A stretch of DNA of 64,000 nt from Umbilicaria muhlenbergii (lineage: Eukaryota; Ascomycota; Lecanoromycetes; Umbilicariales; Umbilicariaceae). Where the stretch lies: positions 62,001 through 126,000 of the forward strand of contig KK106985.1 of the NCBI GenBank assembly GCA_000611775.1, written 5' to 3'. Positions 1-9,905 of the stretch are shown here, in pieces. The translations under genes were made by a program, and so were the position numbers. Each line of letters starts with the position of its first letter. Within the stretch, counting starts at the first letter, position 1. The notes beneath the pieces are model-generated. The model searched no databases. It saw nothing but the letters and a program-made list of their open reading frames with translations, and was not told where the DNA came from.

Positions 1-1963
1 TCTGATAACTACCGTTGTCACTCAAACCATGGAAAAGCGTTGCGAGACTGTCTGATTTCCAGACCACGCAACGATGTCGATTGCTGCTGACGATTGTCGC
101 AACGAGGAGGGCCACAGAGAGCAGCACTAATCCCACAGGAAGGATAAGCCATGGCCAGCGGACAGAGACGTAGCTTTTCATTCTCCAAACTGTGCCAAAT
201 GCTGGTCGCTGGACCGGCTCCGTAGGTTGTCAGTCATGCGATCTGCAATGTTGGCCATCGTAAGACTAAGGTCAGTGCCATAGTATAAGGCGACTGCCAC
301 GTTGTAAGTATTACTCTCGGGGCGGTTGAGGTTAAATTCGAGTTGCCTGAACATGTTGTAGAACTATCCTTCGATGTTGAGCTTGTGGCGCTATGATACG
401 AAGAACGAAAGATTACCGGGATTTTCAATGGGAACGGAGTCGGGGGGGTGGTTCAAGAGATTTTGGTCAGTGTCTTCCCCGCCGACTAAATACGGCAACG
501 ACCCCGATTCATTGTACCAGGTTGCTAACTTTTTAGTTTGCAGCTTGCCGTTCGTTACTGACACATTCAATGTCTGAATGCAATAGAACAAAACGCACTC
601 GGTAGCATTAGCCACGACGTGGGTTCCCCTATCAAAGTAAATGCGGCCGAATGCGAAGGCAGGATTTTGGTATCCTAAGACTGATGCCAGCGGTGATGGT
701 AGATCATCTCTCTCAACTTGGTGTCGTAGGGCAGCGACAGTTATATTGGGGCCCGCAGGACCTTCGCGTGTGTTGTAGAATAGGGCTCCCATCCAGATAC
801 CGCCCGGTAGAGTGTAATTGCAAGCTATTTCATTGGGCGATGTGGAAACCTTGTCATTGCACTTTTTCGCGACCATTGCTGTAACATCGCCGCAACGACT
901 ACAGAAGCTAAGAGTCGTGAATGGACTCTAGGTGTAGTTTCCGGTTCCGTAGTCGAAGTTCAGATTTGAGGTTGTGTGACCTGAGTTAAGTAAACTGTTG
1001 TAGACCGCAGCCCTCATATCGAGATCAACAGAGTAGAGGATTGTTTCATTTATAACGAATCAGCATTTGTTGTGATTTGTGATTGACCGAGTGGAAGTAG
1101 AGGAAAGGAGAATGATTGGATAGGTTTTGGGTCGGTCCTAAACAGGAAGCGCTCCGCCCACGTACATGGTTGAGAAACGACGCTGGACTACGATCAGTCC
1201 AGGCCTGGACGCGTCCAATCCAAGCTTTGCCAGAAGACTTTGTTGGTAGCGACGGGTAGCTAAGTACCTGCTGGGTGAATGGGTCTACAGCCATAGCGGC
1301 AAGGACAATGAAGGCACCAGCAGGTGCGAGAAGGGCGCCTCCCCTCATACGAACCAGCAGTTGGAGGGCCTCCCATGGCCCCCGACTGGCTCCATCAAGG
1401 ATCTGAAAGTTGATCAGCTTCTGCGGCCGCAGGCTGAACCACAACCACTTTGACTGACTGATGCATTCAGTCACGGCGAGTAGCATCGATGTCTAAGTAG
1501 AAGGACGGTGTTAGCTCGTAATGGATACGTTCAAATCCTATTTGCGGGAGCGTTATGAACTGGGTCGTGATCGCATCAGGCATACCTTCGCAACTGTTGC
1601 CAAAACGGATACGAGAGAGTTCAAGGTAATGTCGACAGGCCATATTGGAAGCGGCTTGCCATCATACATAGCTAAGACTATGACAATAGCAACAGTGGAC
1701 GCGACGCTGACTGTGGCTCCAAGTATTTCTTACAACCACCAGTCATACAGAGTCGATCATGTCTGCCCTTTATCCTGCGCATTGCCGATTTCTGGGCTTT
1801 GGAATGATAGCACTTGGGGAAATACCACACCATTGGTTTTCTTTCGCACCTTCTCAAGGTTGTACAGCTCAGGAGCCTCTTGTGACGCGGTGCTTGCTTC
1901 GTCCTGTAAACCGACAAGACCGAAAACGTTTCCTCCACTTACTGTGGAAGTTTTTTTCATCAT
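1..1963 (-). pseudogene. DUF3176 family membrane protein, decayed with RIP-like mutations
   Basis: Translated pieces match the order of the fungal DUF3176 family. They are a WW..EILG stretch with a membrane helix ending MYDGKPLPIWP near 1730-1585; an intron at 1493-1585; then TECISQSKWLWF and ASRGPWEALQLL; a Cys-rich ectodomain near 960-400 (FTTLSFCSRCGDV); TMANIADRMT near 260; and a C-terminal VRWPWLILPVGL helix with VVWKSDSLATLFHGL running off the left edge. The frame is broken by stops at 391-393, 364-366, 928-930, 1730-1732 and 1757-1759 and by a frameshift near 190. Two ectodomain cysteines expected in the family read as Tyr (934-936, 949-951). Several changes are G-to-A on the coding strand after T, which is C-to-T at CpA on the other strand, as RIP causes. 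The likely start is ATG at 1963 or 1960. The family's function is unknown to me. The family call is firm; the 5' exon structure is not. Confidence 0.8.
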
Positions 1964-2621
1964 AGTTCGCTTCAATGTAGTCTAGAAAGGGAAACGCCAG
2001 AAAGAAGGGTCTTCAGATTATGCTCCAAAGGCATTAGGAGGACGAAGCTAGGAAACATATAGCAGTACGGGCTGCAGCCGCCAGAAGGGATACCATGTCC
2101 TCCGGAGAAGTTCGTTCCGCCTGCTGTTGCGTACTTACCGTGGGTTTTCAATGCAGACATTGCAGTCAAAGCGCGTTGAAGTGTCAATATAATGACTCGT
2201 GTAGCAGGGTGATCAGGGTGATGATACGAGTACAGCATCGGATGGTAGCACAAGGATTACTGTGCGCTTGTACGAGCCGCTGGGGGTATCAAACTATGTT
2301 CGGGTGCAATCTCGAAACAACTGCCCCGGTGGGAGGTACACAGCGCGTGCGTGTTTGACCGGTTCATCTGCCTCACCAATAATGTGGTGTCGATAGATTT
2401 CCAGGCTACATGTGAGGAGCCTGTTGTCGCTCTGTTCGTGACCCTGCAGAAGTCAAGAATATGAACCAATCCGCTGACTCATCACCAACCTCGCATTAAT
2501 TGTGCTTTTGGACCGTTGCTGATAGTCAGTCTCCCGGGTCTCTCTTTGCAGCCTTCGACATTATCACCCTATTCTTGTGCCGCCAGAGCGAGAACCACCT
2601 CGAGAAGCGAAGTAAATCACT
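1964..2621. other. Intergenic, no supported gene
   Basis: Only short unrelated open frames occur here and none shows a domain I recognise. The right part serves as the 5' region of the aminopeptidase gene. It may hold further decayed sequence belonging to the pseudogene on its left, but I could not align any of it. Confidence 0.5.
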
Positions 2622-4163
2622 ATGACCAGGAATTACCCTTTCCGTACTGAGAAGACTCTCCTCCATTCAAGCTTCCAGCATGAGCAGTCCACATCCAAAG
2701 CCTCCACATCCAAAGATGAAGTCGACGTCGAGTCCTACACCACACCCTTCATCTCCTTCATCTCCGAAAATCCCACCGTCTTCCACACCGTAGCCTACTT
2801 TGCCACCCAACTCGAATCCCACGGTTTCACCAGACTTTCAAGCCGAGACCTATGGACCGACAAGCTCTCGCGCGGCGGCAAATACTTTGTCGAGCGCAAC
2901 GGCAGTTCCCTAATCGCCTTCGTCGTAGGCAGCAACTACAAACCCGGCAACGGCGCCAGCATCATTGCCAGCCACATCGATGCCTTGACCGCGAGACTAA
3001 AGCCGATACCAAAACTGCAGACGAAAGGGGGCTTCGTGCAGCTGGGAGTCGCGCCTTATGCCGGGGGGTTGAATCCGACATGGATGGATAGAGACCTCGG
3101 TATCGGAGGAAGGGTTTTAGTCAAAGATATGAAATCAGGCAAGGTCGAAACCAAGCTCGTGAAACTCGACTGGCCCATTGCGAGAATCCCAACCCTAGCA
3201 CCTCATTTCGGCGCACCCTCCCAAGGGCCCTTCAACCCCGAGACACAAATGGTGCCTATCATCGGCCTCGACAACTCCGACATCAGCGGAACCCAAGAGG
3301 CAGAAACTCCCAAACTCACTCTCCTCGGCGGCGCCAGCACCTTCGCCGCCACCCAGCCCGAACGGCTCGTCAAAGCCATCGCCAGCGAACTCAACATCCA
3401 AGACGTCAGCACGATCGTAAACTGGGAGCTCGAACTCTTCGACACGCAGGCAGCCCAACTAGGCGGCCTCGACAAAGAATTCATCTTCGCCGGCCGCATC
3501 GACGACAAACTCTGCTCCTACTCCGCCATCGAAGCCCTCCTCGCCTCCGTCTCCTCCACCTCCACACTCGACAACTCCGCCTCCCCCTCCTCAAGCAGCA
3601 CCCTCAAAATCGTCTCCCTCTTCGACGACGAAGAAATCGGCTCCCTCCTCCGCCAAGGCGCCCACAGCACCTTCCTCCCCAGCACCATCTCCCGCATCTG
3701 CGAAACCTTCGGCGGTTCCCACCCCCCCGCCAACCTCCTGGCGCAAACATACGCCAACAGCTTCCTGATCTCCGCCGACGTCTCGCACGCCCTGAACCCG
3801 AACTTCGCCTCCGTCTACCTCGAAAACCACGCCCCGCGCCTCAACGTCGGGGTGGCCATCCAGGCGGATCCGAACGGGCATACCACTACTGACAGCGTGT
3901 CGACGGCGCTGCTGACGAGGATCGCGGAGAAAGTGGGGAGTGTGCTGCAGGTGTTTCAGATCCGGAATGATAGTCGGAGCGGGGGGACGGTGGGGCCGAT
4001 GCTGAGTGCGGCGATGGGGGTGCGGGCGATAGATGCGGGGCTGCCGCAGTTGAGTATGCATAGTATTCGGGCGACGATTGGGAGGTGGGATCCGGGTTTG
4101 GGGGTGAAGTTGTTTCGGGGGTTCTTTGATCATTACGAGGAGGTTGATCGGGAGTTTGCTTAG
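2622..4163 (+). CDS. Vacuolar aminopeptidase I-like M18 metallopeptidase
   Basis: Intronless, 513 residues, about the usual length for the family. It is a zinc aminopeptidase of family M18 that removes N-terminal residues from peptides. The yeast relative Ape1 works in the vacuole after Cvt/autophagy delivery. Visible M18 features in order: ASHIDALTARLKP (H118, D120, first metal ligand region), GVAPYAGGLNPTWMDRDLGIGGR near 142-164, GRIDDK near 291-296, DDEEIG near 335-340 (catalytic and metal Glu), SADVSHALNPNF near 384-395, and SMHSIRATIG near 478-487 with the last His ligand. HIDA in place of the HTDSP of aspartyl aminopeptidases points to the Ape1 branch. The N-terminal 40 residues are Ser/Thr-rich and could act as a propeptide or targeting segment. 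ATG at 2622 is the first in frame. The downstream gene is convergent. Confidence 0.9.
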   Translation: MTRNYPFRTEKTLLHSSFQHEQSTSKASTSKDEVDVESYTTPFISFISENPTVFHTVAYFATQLESHGFTRLSSRDLWTDKLSRGGKYFVERNGSSLIAFVVGSNYKPGNGASIIASHIDALTARLKPIPKLQTKGGFVQLGVAPYAGGLNPTWMDRDLGIGGRVLVKDMKSGKVETKLVKLDWPIARIPTLAPHFGAPSQGPFNPETQMVPIIGLDNSDISGTQEAETPKLTLLGGASTFAATQPERLVKAIASELNIQDVSTIVNWELELFDTQAAQLGGLDKEFIFAGRIDDKLCSYSAIEALLASVSSTSTLDNSASPSSSSTLKIVSLFDDEEIGSLLRQGAHSTFLPSTISRICETFGGSHPPANLLAQTYANSFLISADVSHALNPNFASVYLENHAPRLNVGVAIQADPNGHTTTDSVSTALLTRIAEKVGSVLQVFQIRNDSRSGGTVGPMLSAAMGVRAIDAGLPQLSMHSIRATIGRWDPGLGVKLFRGFFDHYEEVDREFA

Positions 4164-4432
4164 AGGTGGGGTTGTATGATTTAGCAGGACTTGGGTAGAC
4201 GTAGAATGGGGTTTGGGGGGGGCATTGATAGAGGGGTTTTGGAGATGGAGTATTGTAGAGTATAGATATAGTATAATACATAAATCAAGGAAATCTTAAT
4301 TGCGATGATTCCCACGGATGAGATGCGTCACACCAACCAGCCCAATGCCTTATACGCCACACGCAGTCAACCCTCCCAAACGCCGTCGCATCGCCCAAAT
4401 ACAAACAGCCACACCACTCCACCACCGGCACA

Positions 4433-5284
4433 TCACTCCCCCACCTCCTTCTCCTCCCCCACCCCCTCCTCCACCTTCCTCCCCCTAACAACCCACAGCG
4501 GATCCGGCCTCCCGACCCCAAACATCCCCATCATCCAACCCCCCCCACCCTCGCCCTTGCCATCACACAAAGTCACAATCTCGACATCCCTCCACCCCGC
4601 CCACCACAAATAATCCCCGACCATCTGCAACTTCTCCTCCTCGCCAACCCTCAACCACCTCCGCACAGCCTTAGTCGGGAAACAGCGGTTCGAAATAACC
4701 AGATGCACGGTACCATTGGGTTTCGTCCTTGCGAGGAGGGAGGCGAGGACGCGGTGCGGGGCGGTGAGGTAGTCGACACTGACGACGCAGGCCGCTGCAT
4801 CCAAGGGCGCGACACTCTCCGGTACGGTAGGGTTGTGATTCAAGTCCTGCAAGATGCGTTCCTTCAGGATCGGGTTGGCGGCGAGTTCTTTCTGGTTGAT
4901 GCCCAAGCCTACGACCTCGAGGCGCGCCTGCTCCTGCTCCTGCTGGGACAAGACCCCCCGGGTGGTGGTGGCAAGGGCGAGTTTTTCCAGCTCGGGCGGG
5001 AAATGGGAGATCCAACTTGAGCAGAAGTCGAGGATGCGGCCTTTGCGGGGGAGGGTTTGGCGGTAGTAGGTGCGGAGGAGGGAGATGGCGTTGTCGTCGA
5101 TGTGGGTGACGAAGCGGGGGGAGGAGTAGAAGTCCGTGTCGGGGGATTCGTCTTCTCGTACGAAGTCGGCGGCGGTGTAGGGAAAAGAGGCGTGACGGGG
5201 GCGGTAGGGGCGTGTGGGGAAGGTGGTGGTGCTGGAAGAGGACGGAGGATGATTGGGTGGGTTTGACGGAGTGGTGGTTGTCAT
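4433..5284 (-). CDS. SAM-dependent methyltransferase (type 11-like)
   Basis: Open frame of 283 residues from ATG 5284. The same frame stays open up to ATG 5353 (306 residues, start MHIRPVVRHRTLLSF, which could be a mitochondrial presequence) and ATG 5638 (401 residues). The part upstream of 5353 is low-complexity Ser/Thr and less convincing. Recognisable features are PYTAADFVREDESPDTDFY, a SAM-binding strand GRILDFCSSW, then VVGLGINQKELAANP and CVVSVDYLTAPHRVLASL, followed by NGTVHLVISNRCFP. This is the order of class I methyltransferases (motif I to post-I to motif IV). Similar proteins of unknown substrate occur in fungi and plants. The C-terminus is Gly/Glu-rich low complexity. The substrate is not predictable from sequence; the choice of start is the weak point. 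Confidence 0.75.
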   Translation of the reverse strand: MTTTTPSNPPNHPPSSSSTTTFPTRPYRPRHASFPYTAADFVREDESPDTDFYSSPRFVTHIDDNAISLLRTYYRQTLPRKGRILDFCSSWISHFPPELEKLALATTTRGVLSQQEQEQARLEVVGLGINQKELAANPILKERILQDLNHNPTVPESVAPLDAAACVVSVDYLTAPHRVLASLLARTKPNGTVHLVISNRCFPTKAVRRWLRVGEEEKLQMVGDYLWWAGWRDVEIVTLCDGKGEGGGGWMMGMFGVGRPDPLWVVRGRKVEEGVGEEKEVGE

Positions 5285-7554
5285 CGTTGCGATGAGGGCG
5301 GGGAAGGAGAAGCTGAGGAGAGTGCGGTGCCGTACAACGGGGCGAATGTGCATTGTCAGTGGCTGTTGCGGAGAAGCGCGATGGCGTGGTGGGAACTGGG
5401 GTTGTTTGGTTGGCAGGCTCGGAGTAAAGGTCGATGTCGATGTCGATGACGAGATCCAAGCGCCACACGATCTACCCGTTGAGCTTATCTTGCAGATTGC
5501 GCTAAGCCTCACAGGATCAGATCCAAGGGTCGAGGACGCCGTGCATGTGCAAGCTGCCCGCAAAAGATGACTGGAGAAGGGAGTGCATGATGTTTCGGAA
5601 TGCAAGGTGACATGTCGCCGAGGTCTGGATACGTCCATCTGGAGACCAGCTAGGGTTAATGTTGGAGATCCGCCTACTGGGTGGTTCCTATTCGTAAGCC
5701 TTGGGATTTGTCGGTTTTCATTGGGCTCTGTTGCAATACATCCATGGACTAGGGTTCATGGCAGGTGAGTCCTCGTATCGCTCTATACCATTACATGGTG
5801 TGTTGGTGGAAGTTGCCGCAGCTTTGACCAGTCCGAACTCGCCGTGATCGCTCGAAGTATAACGGCACAAAGGACCTCTTTTCCGATTCGTATATATATA
5901 ATGGAGGGCTCTTGAGACACTGCGGTGTGCCGGACCTAGACCCTGCAATCCATTATGCCTTTCGTCAAGAGAGATCTCATCAAGGGTGGGCGCAACCTGA
6001 TCAAATGCGCCATCGAGCCGACACTATAGAAAGTGAAGCTGATTACCTCCAATGCGCCCCGACGACACCGATATAATTGGATGGGCTTTCTAGTGCCAGC
6101 TGTTGATGGGAAGAGGCTCCGAGGTGTTATTTGTTGATGACCGGGCAGATCATCACACGGCACAAGCATACGAAATCATTTGCGAAGATTCAGATTTTGA
6201 ACTTCCCTCGATCGGACAAATCTTGTTCCTCTAAGTCTTCCAGCAAGAAATAAATATGGAGCAGAAGCAGAAGCTATAGAGCACCCGGGAGAGAAGCTAG
6301 GAAAAGAATGCGCGATCAAGGGTACGGACCTGATAGTCGGCTGTTTGCATCAGCAAGAAGGGGAACTGGAGTTGAGATAGCTAAGGCCCAACTGCTCATC
6401 GGTGGTGTGTAAGAAGAGAGATATCCCTCGACGCTTTCGGAGGGTGAGGGTAGGCATCAGAGCGGGGGGTTCTTCGGTTGAGATTCCGAGGTTTAGGAGG
6501 CAGATGGTGGTGTGAGGCTTGCATAGCAGACTGCAGCTGCAAGCCAGCAAGGCAGCTGTAGATTTTCGCTGTCGTTGACGATGACAAAGCGCTATCAACA
6601 GCGGAGTATTCCGCAGCTTATTCGAGTGCTCGGTGCGGAGTAGGGGACATCTGGATCATTTCCTTGTGATATCTCGATAAGAAATCCGTTGGCAATTTCG
6701 GTGAGTTGTTTTGCTTGTCCTACCCTTCGAGCCTTCTTAGGCGCTTGAGCTTCCCTGGATGCGGCCTTTGGCGGCGCCGTCCAAGGCTTCAGCTGAGCCT
6801 GGCCTTGCGCCACGCTGGCGATCAAGCGATTCCAGCGATTCCAGCGATTCCAGCCGGGCTTTGTTGGCCAATCCCCTGCGAAGGAGAAATAGCGATCATC
6901 AAAGGAGAAGAGCGGAGGGCCCCCGAATTGTTGCACGTGTGTGTGTGTGTGAGCATCCAACATCTGAAATTCCGAATATTAATGAGGGGAAGCCCGCACC
7001 CCCTCAGTCTTGCTCGCGGACTCGTGCAGCGCGGGTGTGAGGTATCAGATGATTGAGGAACGAACCGGCATTCGAATGTCGCACACAGGTAATCCACGCG
7101 ACGGATGAGCGAAGATCTACGGAGGTACCAATTGCCATCATTCAAGCTTGTGGCACTCTCTCACATCATTCCATCGCTGTGGCCGGACACAGTCAGCGTT
7201 TGATCCGAGTCACGGACGAGATGAGTACGAGGTTGTCAAGATACGGGTGACTAAGATACGTGTCGCGGTCGCAGTACAGTAGCTTTTCCGCGACATCTAC
7301 GGAGTAACCTTCTCACTCCGCTGCCCACGTTACTTCTCCCTCGAACTGATACGAAGTCTTAATGATCCCATGAGCTGAGCGTCTGAAGATACTGCCAGTC
7401 ATAATTATTATCCACGGGAAACAGGCAACGTTGTCTCAGCTCAGCTCAAGCGGCCAAGCCGGCGAGGCAGCAAGTCAATTCGCCTGAAGCTTTTCCCAGC
7501 GGCAAGAGTGGAAGAACGAAAGGAAGAAAACTGGGTCGCAAAGATCCAAGGACC

Positions 7555-7597
7555 TACTCGTACTACTCGTACTACTCGTACTACTCGTACTACTCCG
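7555..7597. repeat. 9-bp tandem repeat (TACTACTCG)
   Basis: About four and a half copies of the unit TACTACTCG stand in a row, followed by the related CTCCGAGAGTACTG. It lies in non-coding DNA about 0.8 kb upstream of the gene at 8394. Confidence 0.85.
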
Positions 7598-7957
7598 AGA
7601 GTACTGTAAGGACCAAGTGTGACGTGAGGACCAAGTGCCAGTCCTTTCGCTTCGAGTCACCCCGTCGGCAGCGGCGAAAGCTCTTTTGGGGTTGGAGTCG
7701 ACGTGACTGGCCGAACTGCTTGCTTGGCTTCTGCCTCCAAGCCAATTAGATTGCACGCTGACGCGCAATAACTTCAATCGGACCTCTTTCTTGAGGCTGA
7801 ACCGCTGAAAAGACGTCAGAATTCCACTTTGGAACACGGGCTGGAGGAAGCGTCCTGCAAAGCAAATCCCTCATCTAGCTCCACTGCAATTCCATCCGTC
7901 GTATCATTCCGTCGCCAAACAGCCCCCGTCAGCCCCTGTACCTCAACTCGTTCATCG

Positions 7958-8025
7958 TCCGTCATCCACCGTCCACCGTCCACCGTCCACCGTCCATCGT
8001 CCATCGTCCATCGTCCATCGTCCGG
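7958..8025. repeat. 7-bp tandem repeat (CCGTCCA / TCGTCCA)
   Basis: Roughly nine near-identical 7-base units alternate between CCGTCCA and TCGTCCA. The stretch is purely non-coding as far as I can see and sits in the upstream region of the gene at 8394. Confidence 0.85.
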
Positions 8026-8081
8026 AAGACACCCTCAATCTTCCAGCAAGCAGCACCCGTGTTCTTCTTAGGTGCTCTTGC

Positions 8082-8120
8082 AGCTGCATCTGCATCTGCA
8101 TCTGCATCTGCATCTGCACC
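8082..8120. repeat. 6-bp tandem repeat (GCATCT)
   Basis: Five to six units of GCATCT, with a final variant GCACCT. It could fall in the transcribed leader of the gene at 8394. Confidence 0.85.
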
Positions 8121-8393
8121 TGCAATCTGCACCGCGCAAGCCGCAGCACCTAACGAGGCGAGAGAGGCAGGGCTCGTTTTCGGGCCTTCTAGACCCCCAC
8201 CACGGCCAGCAACCTTATTATCACTGGCTCACCGCTTTGTCTGTCGACATTCGATGAGGGGGTAATAGTTACCTCATCGTGTGTTCCGTACGAGTAGTCT
8301 AGTAACACGACCTCTACTACCCTCCTCGACCTCGCTTTTCCCTCCTCTCTCGCTTTGAACGCCACCCCTTGCCTTCCGACGGGCGACAGCGCA

Positions 8394-9572
8394 ATGACCA
8401 TGGTCGATTCGAGAGGAACTGGCCCCTTTCAATTCCCTTCACGAAAGCCCATCTCGCAATCGAGGAGCTTTGTCAACCACGAAGGCCTCCAGCCCTTGAC
8501 GAAAATCATCCCCGACTCGCCTTCGCCCCCTGCTGCTGGACAGCACCAGACATCGTATCCCGCCCATCGTCACAGCCGAACCTCGTCGTCATCCCTGACC
8601 ACCCAACCATCGCAGCCGTCGCATACACCATATAGCCAGTCGTCGTACCAAAACACGATGAACAACACTCGCCGCACCCCATCCAACGCCACCTCTTCAA
8701 CATACCCTTCATCGCCCTCCAACAATGGCTTCATACCGGGGCGCACCCCGTCTACGGTCTCCGTTTCCCTCCGCCGCAGCACCTCCTCGAGGTCTGGAGG
8801 TTCTATTACACCATCGAGTTATGTTGCCTTGATGCGCAAACAGAAGGCCACTGTGTGGTGCGACCGGGCACAGCACGAAGACCCACGGATACTAGCTCAA
8901 CAGAAAGCGGCGAAGATGAGGGCCACAATGGAGGTGGTTGGGGGAGGGAACATGAACCGCAATAGCATGACTGGCAGCATGGGTAGTGGAGGTGTACGAA
9001 GCAAGATCCGGCATCACGGCGCCCCCAAAGCTGTGGGATATACACCAGGCAATCTGGTCGGCGGCGGAATACCGCTGCGGTTGAGTGCCAGTGAAGTAGG
9101 AGAGGAGGGCAGCAGTGACGATGACTGGGACGGTCAAAGGAATCCATACCACCAGCGGACGGCGAGTGGGAGGAGTTCGATGGGCAGTAACTCGCGACTG
9201 GCCGCCATCAACCAAAGACCACCAACAAGGTATAGCCAGGGCAGTACACCACCCAGCGGACAAGGCCATAGCCCTGTCGAAAATATCCCAGAGCTCTCAG
9301 AGACGCCAGTGCCAGGGCAATACCACAAGGAAGCCGGGGTCGATTACTTTACTGGGCCATCAGGGAATGGAGGAAGTGGAAGCTCATCGGAACGAGAGGC
9401 GAGCTTTGGGAATGTGGGAAATATGAATGCGCCAGCTGTCATTAACTCTCGGAGGGATGATGGCGGGAAGAATTCGGAGGAGCTCAGGAGGAGAGGCAGT
9501 GTGGACGACAGGGCAGGGACTATGACTGGGGTCCTTAAGCTCTTCGTTGCCAACCCGGATCTGAGTGATTGA
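8394..9572 (+). CDS. Conserved fungal Ser-rich protein of unknown function
   Basis: Single open frame of 392 residues from ATG 8394; a second in-frame ATG lies two codons on, at 8400. The protein is mostly disordered, rich in Ser, Pro, Gly and Asn. One compact block looks conserved and folded: SSYVALMRKQKATVWCDRAQ followed by HEDPRILAQQKAAKMRA, about residues 140-177. It is basic, with Trp and Cys. Further on are RHHGAPKAVGYTPGNLVGGG and an acidic EEGSSDDDW patch. The C-terminus ends in a short hydrophobic GVLKLFVANPDLSD. There are no membrane segments and no signal peptide. I believe proteins with the VALMRKQKATVWCDRAQ block are widespread in filamentous fungi but I know no name or function. 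The long repeat-rich upstream region suggests a long leader. Confidence 0.75.
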   Translation: MTMVDSRGTGPFQFPSRKPISQSRSFVNHEGLQPLTKIIPDSPSPPAAGQHQTSYPAHRHSRTSSSSLTTQPSQPSHTPYSQSSYQNTMNNTRRTPSNATSSTYPSSPSNNGFIPGRTPSTVSVSLRRSTSSRSGGSITPSSYVALMRKQKATVWCDRAQHEDPRILAQQKAAKMRATMEVVGGGNMNRNSMTGSMGSGGVRSKIRHHGAPKAVGYTPGNLVGGGIPLRLSASEVGEEGSSDDDWDGQRNPYHQRTASGRSSMGSNSRLAAINQRPPTRYSQGSTPPSGQGHSPVENIPELSETPVPGQYHKEAGVDYFTGPSGNGGSGSSSEREASFGNVGNMNAPAVINSRRDDGGKNSEELRRRGSVDDRAGTMTGVLKLFVANPDLSD

Positions 9573-9905
9573 AGCCTTCTACAGCGAGGATTCGCAAGGG
9601 GCAGAGAAGCGAGGGGTTTCTGTCGTTGGTCACGATCTTGAGATCTTCTAGTGCTTTATACCATGCAGCGTACATAGTTGTCCTCGACCTTGAGGCCGCC
9701 CCGCAGGAGCATAATAAAGATCGCGTAATATTCACCTTGCCATCCAGTTAGTAGGACCTCAAGCCGATAGAGTCGAAGAATAGGGCAACGGAGCTCTCCG
9801 GGGACCCTGCATCAGCTTCAATCCAGCGTTGTTCATTTCCCCTGGATTAGCACTCGTCAACAAAAGGAGTCATCTAGTGTCTTTCGACGCTTGCTGACAG
9901 TCTCT
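9573..9905. promoter_or_regulatory. Intergenic region upstream of lanosterol synthase
   Basis: 333 bp between two co-oriented genes, holding the 3' end of the first and the promoter of the sterol gene. I see no obvious TATA box or sterol-response motif. Confidence 0.4.

Larger units (their letters stand above)
5285..8393. other. Long non-coding stretch with short repeats
   Basis: No gene could be supported across 3.1 kb. Contents seen: a short F-box-like peptide frame on + (5445-5570); an AT run with a TATATATA motif at 5890-5900 and no clear gene after it; three GCGATTCCA units near 6829-6856; a short TG run at 6938-6952; and the tandem repeats listed separately between 7.55 and 8.12 kb. 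The right end is pyrimidine-rich (8310-8350) and is the likely promoter and leader of the gene at 8394. Confidence 0.5.

Noticed and set aside
5445-5570. F-box-like peptide (LPVELILQIALSL) on the + strand
   Set aside because: It is one short motif without a following domain or a good start. It overlaps the upstream extension of the methyltransferase frame and is probably chance or a tiny remnant.
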